Part shown: positions 42,961 through 51,757 of the stretch, one piece after another
How the letters are laid out: each line of letters starts with the position of its first letter
How positions within the stretch are numbered: position 1 is the first letter of the stretch
From: JANRKB01 sp033763695
Lineage (GTDB): Bacteria; Planctomycetota; Phycisphaerae; Phycisphaerales; UBA1924
Direction: 5' to 3'
DNA: 64,000 bases
Assembly (NCBI GenBank): GCA_033763695.1
Contig: JANRKB010000003.1
Span: forward strand, 62,001-126,000
Translations under genes and position numbers: made by a program
Notes under the pieces: generated by a model
Database searches by the model: none
Told to the model about the DNA's origin: nothing
What the model saw: the letters and a program-made list of their open reading frames with translations, nothing else

Positions 42961-43395
42961 TCAATCGAAAATGCTCCAACTCGTTCCGTCGCCGCCATCC
43001 CCGGACCTTTCCCACCACATCAGCAACTCCAACGACAAGTCCGTCGCCTGTCCACGGATGATCGACCAGAGCGTGTCTGCGAGGCACCACACGCACACGC
43101 CCGACAGCAGCGAGAATGGCACCACCCAGTACATCGAGAGCCCGGGCTTGAGTATCGGCCACGGCGCGGGCCATGGCCCGAGCCGCCATCCCGCGAGCAG
43201 AAGCAGCATCGCGGCGATGCCTAGAAACACGAACGCGTAGAAGCCGAGCACCAGTCGATCTCGCGACGACAGTTTCTCGCGAACCTCCTTGCGATACGCG
43301 GCCGTCAAGGTCCACTCCGTGCCGCACTCGGGACAGATCGGGCTCGGCGCACCCTCAAGACAGTGATTGCACTCAGGGCAGAAGACCCTGGGCAT
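42961..43395 (-). CDS. Zinc-ribbon membrane protein A, 144 aa
   Basis: The N-terminus MPRVFCPECNHCLEGAPSPICPECGTEW is a CxxC-x12-CxxC zinc ribbon. Two predicted membrane spans follow (LVLGFYAFVFLGIAAMLLLLAGW; MYWVVPFSLLSGVCVWCLADTLW). It is a clear paralogue of the gene at 43590-43976, sharing layout and the LLLAGWR element. The function is unknown. ATG 43395 is placed by that comparison. The strongly Cys-based start suggests metal binding or a structural knuckle. Confidence 0.7.
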   Translation of the reverse strand: MPRVFCPECNHCLEGAPSPICPECGTEWTLTAAYRKEVREKLSSRDRLVLGFYAFVFLGIAAMLLLLAGWRLGPWPAPWPILKPGLSMYWVVPFSLLSGVCVWCLADTLWSIIRGQATDLSLELLMWWERSGDGGDGTSWSIFD

Positions 43396-43589
43396 GCCCG
43401 ATGTGCGCCGCGGTGGGATCGAGGCGGTCACAGTGCATCGCTCCAACGAAGGTCTTGAGGATACCGAGCATCGGGAATTTCGTGAAACAGTCTCGAACGA
43501 CTCCGCCACTTGAGCCCTGCCGTCACCGAGAGTTCCGGAACAACCACGACGTTCAACCAAACATGCGCCGTCGAGTGCTTGCGATGCAC

Positions 43590-43976
43590 CTAGCGCGGAT
43601 TGAACTCAAACAGATCGAGGATTCGGAACACCATGGGCCGTGTGCGGGCGGTCCACGCCGAGACGTTGAGCTCGCCCGCAAACCAGCAACTCAAGGCCGC
43701 TGGCAAGGTGAGCATCGAGCACCACCACGCAGGGGTGCCCGCGGCAAGACGAGGCGGCAGCAACCTCCAGCCCGCGAGCAGCAACGCAACAACCGCAAAT
43801 GCCACGCGCAACAGTCCCGATGCCTCCATACGCAGCCGAATCCGACCCGACAGATGTGCCGCGGCGTAGCTTCGGAACGCGACATGCACATCCCATCTCT
43901 GGCCGCACTCCGGGCAGACGGGCGTCGGCGTGCCAGCGAGATTGTGCCCGCAGAACGGACATTCCACACCGGGCAT
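43590..43976 (-). CDS. Zinc-ribbon membrane protein B, 128 aa
   Basis: Same layout as the neighbouring paralogue: MPGVECPFCGHNLAGTPTPVCPECGQRW zinc ribbon, then hydrophobic segments around RVAFAVVALLLAGWRLLP and WCSMLTLPAALSCWFAGELNV. The start at 43976 is chosen by alignment with protein A; an ATG at 44090 in the same frame would add 38 unrelated residues. The pair look like a tandem duplication with 194 bp between them. Confidence 0.65.
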   Translation of the reverse strand: MPGVECPFCGHNLAGTPTPVCPECGQRWDVHVAFRSYAAAHLSGRIRLRMEASGLLRVAFAVVALLLAGWRLLPPRLAAGTPAWWCSMLTLPAALSCWFAGELNVSAWTARTRPMVFRILDLFEFNPR

Positions 43977-44192
43977 ACCGCGTCCGCCCGGCGCGTTGAG
44001 ACTCGCCCGCTCAGACGTTGATGAATCACGTGCCTCGCTGCCGGACGGCGCGACGATCGCAGGCCGAGGTTGCACCTTTGGTCGCTTCACGCTTGCCCAG
44101 TATGTCTGGCAGCGCCAGTGAGGTCAATTAACCCAAGCGATCGTGCTCATCGGAATCCGACGCGCACCGCACCGAGCCGGAAAGAACTGCAA

Positions 44193-44627
44193 TCATTCGG
44201 CCGAAGCACTTTGAACGCAGATCGTGAGACGGATGCCCCCTCGCGCGAGCGCACTAATCGACGCGGCATCAATCGGCAGGTTGTACAAGACATACCGATT
44301 GAAGACTTCAATCGCCGCGACGACATCAACGCCTTCTCGCCTCGCAGCACGAATGAGCGATTGATTCTCGTTCGCCCACTCGCTCAGTACGACAAAGGGC
44401 CGCGTCTTTGACACCGTTTGTCGACAAAGCTCAAACCGACACATCCACTGCGGCGCGTTCTTCCGCCGTGGGCGACGCAGCCGCAGCGCGGCCCAAGCCT
44501 CCTCCGGGCGAATGAACACCCGGGGCCTCGCTGCGCCGATGCGATTGAGTAACCGTTCCGATGGCGCACGCCGCGCCCAGAACTCGATCGTGGCGATCGC
44601 GGTGGTCGAAACCTTTCGGCGAGGCAT
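44193..44627 (-). CDS. Hypothetical basic protein downstream of argG, 144 aa
   Basis: It starts 19 nt after the argG stop on the same strand, with CAGGAGT 6 nt before the ATG, so it is probably co-transcribed with argG. It is rich in Arg and Ala, and the region RRAPSERLLNRIGAARPRVFIRPEEAWAAL is not recognisable as a known family. The C-terminal half (VVLSEWANENQSLIRAARREGVDVVAAIEVFNRYVLYNLP) has helix/strand alternation. No function can be given. Confidence 0.6.
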   Translation of the reverse strand: MPRRKVSTTAIATIEFWARRAPSERLLNRIGAARPRVFIRPEEAWAALRLRRPRRKNAPQWMCRFELCRQTVSKTRPFVVLSEWANENQSLIRAARREGVDVVAAIEVFNRYVLYNLPIDAASISALARGGIRLTICVQSASAE

Positions 44628-44646
44628 CAGAACTCCTGCAAGCGGC

Positions 44647-45864
44647 TCACTTCGCCTGGCCGCGTTCCTTCAGTGCCCGGATCCGCTCGGCGAGGCTCAG
44701 CAACTTGATGAAGCCACCCGCGTCCTTCTGGCTGTAGATCTCTTCGCCCTCGAACGACACCATCCTCTCGGCGTAGAGGCTGTTGGGGCTCTTGCGCTGC
44801 ACGGCCGTCGCGGTACCCTTGTACAAACGAACCACGATCTCGCCATCAAGGCGCTCGGCGATCTTCTCGCCGCACGCCCACAGCGCTTCGCGCAGCGGCG
44901 TGAACCAGCGGCCGTCGTAGACCATCTCAGCGAACGTCAGCCCCAGATGTTCGCGATAGTGACGCGTCTCGCGATCAAGCACGAGTTCCTCGATCGCGCG
45001 GAGCGCTTCGACGAGCACAGTGCCACCCGGCGTCTCATAGAGCCCGCGCGACTTCATGCCCACGCGCCGATTCTCCACCAGGTCGACGCGGCCGACGCCG
45101 TGCGCACCCGCGATGCGATTGAGCGAACCGATGATCTTCCACGCCTCCATCCGCTCGCCATTGAGCGAAATGGGACGCCCCTTCGCGAAGGCGAGCGTGA
45201 CGTGCTCAGCCTTGTCGGGCGCCTTGGCAGGGTCGACCGTGAGCATCCACGCGTCGTCCGGCGGGGCATTCCACGGATCTTCGATGGCCCCGCCCTCGTG
45301 GCTGATGTGCCAGAGGTTGCGATCGCGCGAATAGATCTTCGTCGCGCTCGCGGTGGTCGGGATGTTGCGCTGCTTCAGATACTCAAGCATCGCGAGTCGC
45401 CCGGACAGGTTCCACGCCGGGTGACGCCACGGCGCGATGATCTCCATCTCCGGCGCGAGCGCGGCGTACGCGGACTCAAAACGCACCTGATCGTTTCCCT
45501 TGCCCGTGCAGCCGTGCGCGAGCGCCGTGCAACGCGTCTTCTTGGCAACGTCGACCTGGCCCTTCGCGAGGATCGGCCGGGCGATCGCCGTGCCGAGCAG
45601 GTAGCGGCCCTCGTAGATGCCGCCCGTGATGATCGTCGGCATGACGAAGTCATCGACGAACGTCTTCTTGAGGTCGACCACATGGCACTCAACCGCGCCC
45701 GAGTTCAGCGCCTTCTGCTCGACGCCGACGAGTTCTTCGTCGCCCTGGCCGACGTCACCAACGACGCAGACGACCTCTGCGCCCGGGATGTTCTCCTTCA
45801 GCCACGGCACGATGCACGAGGTGTCAAGGCCGCCGGAGTATGCGAGTGCGATGCGGGTGGGCAT
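44647..45864 (-). CDS. argG: Argininosuccinate synthase
   Basis: It condenses citrulline and aspartate using ATP, step 7 of arginine synthesis. The P-loop AYSGGLDTS (8-16), VVGDVGQGDEEL, LGTAIARPILAKGQV, TALAHGCTGKGNDQVRFE and GSLNRIAGAHGVGRVDLVENRRVGMKSRG are all present. The length of 405 residues is standard. ATG 45864 is preceded by AAAGAGA. It is separated from argF by 123 bp that contain octamer repeats, so argG may have its own promoter. Confidence 0.96.
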   Translation of the reverse strand: MPTRIALAYSGGLDTSCIVPWLKENIPGAEVVCVVGDVGQGDEELVGVEQKALNSGAVECHVVDLKKTFVDDFVMPTIITGGIYEGRYLLGTAIARPILAKGQVDVAKKTRCTALAHGCTGKGNDQVRFESAYAALAPEMEIIAPWRHPAWNLSGRLAMLEYLKQRNIPTTASATKIYSRDRNLWHISHEGGAIEDPWNAPPDDAWMLTVDPAKAPDKAEHVTLAFAKGRPISLNGERMEAWKIIGSLNRIAGAHGVGRVDLVENRRVGMKSRGLYETPGGTVLVEALRAIEELVLDRETRHYREHLGLTFAEMVYDGRWFTPLREALWACGEKIAERLDGEIVVRLYKGTATAVQRKSPNSLYAERMVSFEGEEIYSQKDAGGFIKLLSLAERIRALKERGQAK

Positions 45865-45930
45865 GATCAATCTCTTTCTCAAAGATCAGGCGAGGTTCGC
45901 CTGGAGATGCGGGATGGGCTTGGCTTGCTG

Positions 45931-45962
45931 CGTGACTCTTGACTTCGTGACTTCCTGATTTC
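45931..45962. repeat. Octamer repeats between argF and argG
   Basis: CGTGACTC, TTGACTTC, GTGACTTC and CTGATTTC follow one another as 8-bp units. GTGACTTC is the reverse complement of the GAAGTCAC unit found at 9353. They lie in the 123-bp gap between the argF stop and the argG start. Confidence 0.65.
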
Positions 45963-45987
45963 TTCGCGTCGTGACTGTCGCTCGACT

Positions 45988-46938
45988 CTACGACAGCAGA
46001 CGGACAAGCAACGCGTTCTGGGCGTGCATGCGATTCTCGGCCTGGTCGTACACGATCGACTGCGACGAATCGATCACCTCGTCGGTGACTTCCTTGCCGC
46101 GATGGGCGGGCAGGCAGTGCATGAACCACGCCTTTCGTCCGTCTCGACCAGCGCGACCCATGAGTTCGGCGTTGACCTGATAGCGGCCGAAGGTCTTGAA
46201 GGTCTGGTGTGTCTCTTCGCCCTGACCCATCGAGACCCACACATCGGTGTACACGGCATCCGCGCCGCGCACATCCGCAGGATCGGTGGACTCACGCACC
46301 ATCGACGCATCGCCCGCCAGTCGCACCGCATCCGCGATGACATCGCGAGCGGCTTCGCGCCCCTTGGGCGTGATGATCGTCGTGCGCACGCCGAGCATCG
46401 CCGCTGCATGCACGAGCGAGTGGCAGACATTGTTGCCGTCGCCGATGTACGCGAGCGTCGTGTCCGCGAGCGTGCGCCCCGAACGCTCCGCATGCTCGCG
46501 CAGTGTCATCAGATCCGCGAGCGCCTGACACGGGTGGAAGCGATCCGAGAGCGCGTTGACCACCGGGACGCGGCTCGCATCCGCAAGTTCCTGGATGACG
46601 GTTTGCTTGAAGACGCGAGCGATGATGGCATCGCACCAGCGTTCGATGTTCTTGCCGTAGTCACTCACGGTTTCGCGTTCGCCCAGCCGCTGCTGCGTGT
46701 GGTCGAGTACCACGGAGTGGCCGCCAAGGCGATTGATGCCGACGTCAAAGCTCAACCGCGTGCGGAGGCTCGGTTTCTCGAAGATCACCACGATCGACTT
46801 CGCGTCCAGGCTGCGCCGATAGGCCGCCGGGTCGGCCTTGATCGCGACCGCCAGATCAAGCAGATCGCGTACCTCAGCGGGCGTGCAGTCCGTCACGCTG
46901 AGAAAGTCGCGCCCGCGCATGGAGGTGTTCGTCTTCAT
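45988..46938 (-). CDS. argF: Ornithine carbamoyltransferase
   Basis: It makes citrulline from ornithine and carbamoyl phosphate. The carbamoyl-phosphate loop EKPSLRTRLSFD, the FHPCQALADL block, YIGDGNNVCHSLVHAAAML, and FMHCLPAHRGKEVTDEVID with the Cys-Leu-Pro are intact. The length of 316 is typical. The ATG at 46938 overlaps the argB stop as TGATG, and AAGGAG lies 8 nt before it. Translational coupling in the argRCBF unit is likely. Confidence 0.96.
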   Translation of the reverse strand: MKTNTSMRGRDFLSVTDCTPAEVRDLLDLAVAIKADPAAYRRSLDAKSIVVIFEKPSLRTRLSFDVGINRLGGHSVVLDHTQQRLGERETVSDYGKNIERWCDAIIARVFKQTVIQELADASRVPVVNALSDRFHPCQALADLMTLREHAERSGRTLADTTLAYIGDGNNVCHSLVHAAAMLGVRTTIITPKGREAARDVIADAVRLAGDASMVRESTDPADVRGADAVYTDVWVSMGQGEETHQTFKTFGRYQVNAELMGRAGRDGRKAWFMHCLPAHRGKEVTDEVIDSSQSIVYDQAENRMHAQNALLVRLLS

Positions 46939-47786
46939 CACGCACGCTCCTTCGCCGCGGCCGAGACGCTCGGCATGATCATCGTGCCCGCGATCCCGCC
47001 CGAGACCACGGCCGCAAGTCGCGCCGGATCATCCCCCGAGAGGATCACCACCGGGCTGCCGCTCGCATCGGCAACATCCGCCGCAGCACGCAGTTTGGGA
47101 ATCATGCCGCCGGTGACGACGTTGGTCGCAACGAGCGATTCGATCTCGGCGCGATTGACGCACGGGATGATCGTGCCATTAGCACCCTTGACCCCGGGGA
47201 CATCGGTCATGAGCACGAGCATCGCGGCCCGCAGATGAGTCGCAAGCGCGGCTGCGGCGTCGTCGGCGTTGATGTTCAGGGCCTTGCCGTCGGCGTCGAT
47301 TCCAATGCTGCTCAGCACCGGCATGTAGCCCGCCGCAAGCAGCGTGCGGAGCAGTGTGGGATCTGCCCCCACCACTTCGCCGACACGTCCCGGATCAAAC
47401 GAATACCGCGTCGCCTTGCGACATGTCAACGTGCCGCCATCGCTCAGCGAAAGACCGACGGCGTTGGCCCCGGCCCGACGCAGCACACCGACGAGCGTCG
47501 TGTTCGTGCTGCCGTTGAGAACGCCAACGATCTCGTCGATCTGATTCTCCGGCGTGACACGGATTCCCTCGCGGCGCTCCACCGGCATGTTGAGCCGCGC
47601 GAGCAGGCGATCGACCGCTTTGCCCCCGCCGTGGACGAGAATGATGCCCGGCCCACGCTGATGCTGTGCCGCGAGCGCGGCCCAGAGCGCATCGGCCGCG
47701 GCGTTGGCTTCGAGCGTCGTGCCGCCGATCTTGATGACGATCGGGGCCGCGGTCGCTGAACGTGTTGACTCGCGATGCTCGCTCAC
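46938..47786 (-). CDS. argB: Acetylglutamate kinase, GTG start
   Basis: It phosphorylates N-acetylglutamate, usually the arginine-inhibited step. Motifs are VIKIGGTTLE, IILVHGGGKAVDRLL, NGSTNTTLVGVLRRAGANAVGLSLSDG, SSIGIDADGKALNINADDAAAALA, and TDVPGVKGANG. Its 282 residues are standard. The GTG at 47786 overlaps the argC stop as GTGA, and AAGGA lies 8 nt upstream. The gene order C-B-F on one transcript is clear. Confidence 0.95.
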   Translation of the reverse strand: MSEHRESTRSATAAPIVIKIGGTTLEANAAADALWAALAAQHQRGPGIILVHGGGKAVDRLLARLNMPVERREGIRVTPENQIDEIVGVLNGSTNTTLVGVLRRAGANAVGLSLSDGGTLTCRKATRYSFDPGRVGEVVGADPTLLRTLLAAGYMPVLSSIGIDADGKALNINADDAAAALATHLRAAMLVLMTDVPGVKGANGTIIPCVNRAEIESLVATNVVTGGMIPKLRAAADVADASGSPVVILSGDDPARLAAVVSGGIAGTMIMPSVSAAAKERA

Positions 47787-48844
47787 CAGACGCGTCCTTG
47801 GGCAAGCAGCCCGGCAGTTTCAGGCATGCCGAATCGCACATTCATGCACTGCACGGCTTGTCCGGCCGCGCCCTTGATGAGATTGTCGATCGCAGCGCAG
47901 ATGATGAGATGATCGCCGTCGACCGCGAAGGCGATGTCGCAGAAGTTGGTGTGTGCCACGTCGTTGATCGCAGGCCACTGTCCGCTGGGAAGGAGCCGAA
48001 CGAACGGCTCTTTGCCATAGGTATGCGCGAACACATCGCCGACACGCTGCGACGACCAGTGGGCCGCGAGTTCGACGTGAATCGTGCTCTGAATGCCGCG
48101 ATCCATCGCGATCAGGTGTGGCGTGAAGATCACCGGCACGCCCGCGTGTTCGCTGATCTCCGGCGTGTGGCGATGCTTGAAGACGTTGTACGCCTGCATG
48201 CTTACTTCGCAGAACAGACTCTTCTGAGAGAGTCCGCGTCCCGCGCCGCTCACGCCGCTGGCGGAGTCGATGATCGGACGCGTGCCCGCTCGAATCGCCC
48301 CCGCGCGAACAAGCGGCGCGAGCGGAAGAATCGCCGACGTGGGATAGCACCCCGGCACGGCGATCAGGTCCGCCCCGACGATGCGCGCACGATTGAGTTC
48401 CACAAGGCCGTACACCGCACCCGCAAGCAGAGCCGGTGCTGGATGCTCAAACGCGTAGTGCTTTGGATAGAGGCTCAGATCGCTGAGACGGAAGCCGCCG
48501 GAGAGATCAAAGACTTTCGCGCCGGTCTTGAGCAGTTGTGGCGCGAGTTCAACGCTTGCTTCGTGAGGCGTCGCAAGAAAGACGGCGTCGGGCTGGAGCG
48601 CGGCGATCGTATCGATCGACGCCGGCTTGACCTCCAACGTCGTGAGGCCGCGCAGACGCGGGAACAGATCCGCCATCGTTCCCGGTTGATCGCCCTTCTC
48701 ACGCCGCGCGGAGGCAAAGAGTCCGACGAGTTCCGCGTGCGGGTGCGCAAGCAGCAACAACGCGAGTTCCGCGCCGCTGTAGCCGCCCGCGCCGATGATG
48801 ACGCAGCGCACGCGGCCTGAAGATGTGGATGAAGATGAAGTCAC
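47783..48844 (-). CDS. argC: N-acetyl-gamma-glutamyl-phosphate reductase
   Basis: It reduces acetylglutamyl phosphate with NADPH. The Rossmann loop CVIIGAGGYSGAELALLLL begins near the N-terminus, and the catalytic Cys is in IAVPGCYPTSAILPLAPL. STIHVELAAHWSSQ-type and GQAVQCMNVRFGMPETAGL endings are standard. GTG 48844 gives 353 aa, close to the family's ~345; an earlier GTG at 48943, 4 nt after the argR stop, would add 33 atypical residues. The tight spacing to argR favours the longer form, the family length the shorter. Confidence 0.9.
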   Translation of the reverse strand: MTSSSSTSSGRVRCVIIGAGGYSGAELALLLLAHPHAELVGLFASARREKGDQPGTMADLFPRLRGLTTLEVKPASIDTIAALQPDAVFLATPHEASVELAPQLLKTGAKVFDLSGGFRLSDLSLYPKHYAFEHPAPALLAGAVYGLVELNRARIVGADLIAVPGCYPTSAILPLAPLVRAGAIRAGTRPIIDSASGVSGAGRGLSQKSLFCEVSMQAYNVFKHRHTPEISEHAGVPVIFTPHLIAMDRGIQSTIHVELAAHWSSQRVGDVFAHTYGKEPFVRLLPSGQWPAINDVAHTNFCDIAFAVDGDHLIICAAIDNLIKGAAGQAVQCMNVRFGMPETAGLLAQGRVW

Positions 48845-48947
48845 AGCGAGAGTCTTCAAGAGGCGATCAAGGAGAACACGACGCGATGCGATCCGCCGCG
48901 TGCGACGGTACGCGCCTTCCGGCACTACGCGTCGCGACGTCACACCT

Positions 48948-49403
48948 TCATCGCCCGCCGGTCAGCTTGCTGAGGCGTGAGAGCAGACGAGCGGCCTGTC
49001 GCCCCGAGCCCGTCGCGACGAAGATCGTGTCATCGCCAGCGACCGTGCCGAGGGCCTCAGGAAGACGGCTCTTGTCCAGTTCGAGCGCGAGTGCTTGGGC
49101 GTGACCGGGGCCGGTGCGAAGAACGACCAAGTTGCCAGCCTGATTCCCCGCACGCATGTACGCCATGAGGGCACGCTGCAGTTCGCGATCATCAACGGTG
49201 CTCTGGCCCGAACCGCCTTCACTGAGGCGATATCCCTCGGGGCCTTTGAGCACGCCGAGTTCGCGAAGATCGCGCGACAGCGTCGCCTGCGTGGCGTTGA
49301 CGCCTTGCGCGCGCAGCAGCCGCTGCAACTCCTCTTGGCTGTGGATACGCGTGCGCCCAAGGAGATCGCGGATGCGTGCGTGGCGTGCTGGTTTTTCGCT
49401 CAT
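48948..49403 (-). CDS. argR: Arginine repressor ArgR
   Basis: ArgR is a hexameric winged-helix repressor/activator responding to arginine. The N-terminal DNA-binding domain (RHARIRDLLGRTRIHSQEELQRLLRAQGVNATQATLSRDLRELGVLKG) and the C-terminal oligomerisation and arginine-binding domain (GNLVVLRTGPGHAQALALELDKSRLPEALGTVAGDDTIFVA) are present. The length of 151 is standard. ATG 49403 lacks a ribosome site, and a possible -10 (TAGTTA) sits just before it, so leaderless translation is possible. ARG-box-like sites upstream suggest self-regulation of argRCBF. Confidence 0.93.
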   Translation of the reverse strand: MSEKPARHARIRDLLGRTRIHSQEELQRLLRAQGVNATQATLSRDLRELGVLKGPEGYRLSEGGSGQSTVDDRELQRALMAYMRAGNQAGNLVVLRTGPGHAQALALELDKSRLPEALGTVAGDDTIFVATGSGRQAARLLSRLSKLTGGR

Positions 49404-49404
49404 C

Positions 49405-49418
49405 GCATAACTATTCAG
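49405..49418 (-). promoter_or_regulatory. ARG-box-like operator 1 before argR
   Basis: Read on the minus strand CTGAATAGTTATGC resembles half of the ARG box TGAATAwwwATTCA. It abuts the argR start codon. Confidence 0.5.
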
Positions 49419-49456
49419 GTTCGCGACCACACCGTCAAGTGAAACTATGCGAAACC

Positions 49457-49470
49457 TGCATAAATAGGCA
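49457..49470 (+). promoter_or_regulatory. ARG-box-like operator 2 before argR
   Basis: TGCATAAATAGGCA matches ARG-box half-site character. It is preceded by GCGAAACC, while box 1 on the opposite strand is preceded by GCGAACC, so the two sites form an inverted pair about 40 bp apart. Confidence 0.45.
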
Positions 49471-49563
49471 AAGTGAAACGGGCGATCGCTTCACGCGACC
49501 GCCCGCTCAGAGGCATTCCGATGACTGAAACGCGTTACGGACCTGCTCTTCGCTCGCTCGTCT

Positions 49564-51696
49564 TCACTTCCCCGCGGCCGATGCCGAAGCGCCTTCGCTC
49601 GGCAGCCCGAGGTGAATGAGGAACGAATCAAGCCGCGGCTCGCGCCCGAGGTAATCGCGCAGCGAGTCGATCGCGTCGCGCGTGCCGCCGCGCCCGATCA
49701 CCTTGCGCCGATACTCCATGCCCGCTTCGGGATTGAGCATGCCCTTCTCCTTGAAGCGCACCGCCATGTCGGACGCGTACACGAGCGACCACATGTAGCC
49801 GTAGTACCCGGCCTGATAGCCCATCAAGTGACCAAAGCTCGACTGGTAGTGCACCTGCGCCGGAGCCTTGTACGTCTGCACCTGCTCGAAGAGTTCCGCC
49901 GCCGTCTTGGTCGTGTCGAGCTTGCCGTCCTTGGCGGTGTGATACGTCAAGTCGGTGAGGCCGTAGTAGAACTGGTTCTCGGCGTCGAGCCCCGAACCGA
50001 GGTTGCGGGCCTTGATCATGCCGTCAAGCAGTTCCTTGGGCAGTTTCTCGCCGGTCTTGTAGTGACGGGCAAAGAGCGCAAGCACATCCGCGTCCCACAC
50101 CCAGTTCTCGAACATCTGCGACGGGGCTTCGACGAAATCCAGCTCGACGTTGGTGCCGCTGAAGCGGTTGTACTTCGCCTCGCTCACGATGGTGTGCAGG
50201 CAGTGCCCGAACTCGTGGAAGAACGTCTCGACATCTTCATGGCTGAGAAGCGCGGGCTTGTCTGCAGTGGCACGCGGGAAGTTGCAGACCAGCGCCGCAA
50301 GCGGCTTCCACTCCGTGCCATCGGCCCAGACCTTGTGCTGCACCAGCCCCCACTGTGCGAAGTGGGTGTACTTGTTGTCGCGCGGATAGAGATCAAAGTA
50401 GAACTCGCCGAGCACCTTGCCGCTCGCCTTGTCCTTCACTTCGTAGAGCTTGGCCTCGGGGTGCCAGAGCGGGCGCTCGGCAGTCCCCGCCTTGCTCGTG
50501 ATCTCGGTGTACTGCAAGCCGTAGAGGTTCTGCGTCACGCGGAACAGTCCGTCGATCACCGCTTCGACCGGGAAGTACTCGCGGACCTTCTGTTCATCCA
50601 CCGCATACTTGGTCTTGAGCAGTTGGTCCTTGATGAAGAAGAAATCCCACGGCTGGAGTTCGACCGAGGCATTCCCACTTTGCGTGCGCTTCGCCGCCGT
50701 GAACTCGGCACGATCAAGCAGCGCCTTCTTGCGGACGAGCGGACGGAGCTTGTCGTAGAAGTCGTTGATGTTCTCGACGTTCTTCGCCATCCGCGGCTCG
50801 GCCTCATACGCCGCCGTGCTCTCATAGCCGAGCATGTTCGCGGCCTGCGCCCGCAGCGCCAGGATCTTCTCGAGGATGTCGACGTTCTTCTGACCGCCGC
50901 GCCGTTTGTTCGCCAGCCACAGTTTCTGACGCGTGCTCTCAACCTCGCACGTTGTCATCACGGGCATGTAGATCGGCGACGCCATGCCGACGAAGTACGT
51001 CTCGCCGGACTTGGGCAGCGTCGCGAGCAAATCGGCGGGCACGCCCTTGAGTTCCTCGGGCGTCAGCAGCACGGTCGTGTCGTCCTCGGCGATGTTCTTC
51101 TGGAACTCAATCGAGAGCCTGCTGATCTCCTTCTGGATCGATGCGACCTTATCGCGTTGATCCTTCGGCAGCGTCATGCCGCTGCGCTTGTAGTCGCGGA
51201 GCGTGAACTCGAGAAGGCGTGCCTGCTCGCCCTCAAGCTTGGGCTTGGTGGCGGCATACGCCATCACGGCCTTGTACAGGTCTTCACGCTTGCCAAGCTC
51301 GATGCCGAAGTTCGTCGCGTCTTCCTCGGCCTTCTGGCTCTTTTCGCGGATCGCCGCGTCAGGCGAGACATTGCTGAGGAACACGAGCATGCTCGTGTCT
51401 TTCTCGAACTGGGCGTACAGATCGTCGATCGCGCCGATCGTGTTGTCGAACGTCCGCTGTGCGTCAGGGATCGCGACGATCTTCGCGATTGCCGCATTGG
51501 CCCGCGCTAGCGCATCGGCGATCGGCGACGCTGGCTCATCAGCGATCACCGCGTTTACGTCACCGGCGGCGGCGCGACTCATCATCAGCGGACTGGGAAG
51601 CCACGTCCCAGCCACGCACACCATCACCGCCATAGTCGAGCGAGAAAGCCACGACGCGCGCACATCACGACGAGCAGGAAGAGGATGCATCGGCAT
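49564..51696 (-). CDS. Secreted M3-family oligopeptidase (peptidyl-dipeptidase type)
   Basis: A zinc metallopeptidase of the Dcp/oligopeptidase A group. The zinc site HEFGH is at 494-498, in the context EDVETFFHEFGHCLHTIVSEAKYNRFSGTNVELDFVEAPSQMFENW, whose Glu is the third ligand. The N-terminus (WLSRSTMAVMVCVAGTWLPSP...SRAAAGD) is a signal peptide, so the enzyme is probably periplasmic and may digest imported peptides. The length of 710 residues is typical for Dcp. GGAG lies 5 nt before ATG 51696. It is 61 nt downstream of the hydrolase gene on the same strand. Confidence 0.92.
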   Translation of the reverse strand: MPMHPLPARRDVRASWLSRSTMAVMVCVAGTWLPSPLMMSRAAAGDVNAVIADEPASPIADALARANAAIAKIVAIPDAQRTFDNTIGAIDDLYAQFEKDTSMLVFLSNVSPDAAIREKSQKAEEDATNFGIELGKREDLYKAVMAYAATKPKLEGEQARLLEFTLRDYKRSGMTLPKDQRDKVASIQKEISRLSIEFQKNIAEDDTTVLLTPEELKGVPADLLATLPKSGETYFVGMASPIYMPVMTTCEVESTRQKLWLANKRRGGQKNVDILEKILALRAQAANMLGYESTAAYEAEPRMAKNVENINDFYDKLRPLVRKKALLDRAEFTAAKRTQSGNASVELQPWDFFFIKDQLLKTKYAVDEQKVREYFPVEAVIDGLFRVTQNLYGLQYTEITSKAGTAERPLWHPEAKLYEVKDKASGKVLGEFYFDLYPRDNKYTHFAQWGLVQHKVWADGTEWKPLAALVCNFPRATADKPALLSHEDVETFFHEFGHCLHTIVSEAKYNRFSGTNVELDFVEAPSQMFENWVWDADVLALFARHYKTGEKLPKELLDGMIKARNLGSGLDAENQFYYGLTDLTYHTAKDGKLDTTKTAAELFEQVQTYKAPAQVHYQSSFGHLMGYQAGYYGYMWSLVYASDMAVRFKEKGMLNPEAGMEYRRKVIGRGGTRDAIDSLRDYLGREPRLDSFLIHLGLPSEGASASAAGK

Positions 51697-51757
51697 GTCT
51701 ACTCCGACGACGCTGCGATCACGACGAACGCCGCCGCGACACGCACGACATCGGATC

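Noticed and set aside
49612..51510. A 632-codon open frame opposite the M3 peptidase
   Set aside because: The opposite strand encodes HEFGH and the full M3 family pattern; the antisense product is low in hydrophobic-core pattern and matches nothing.
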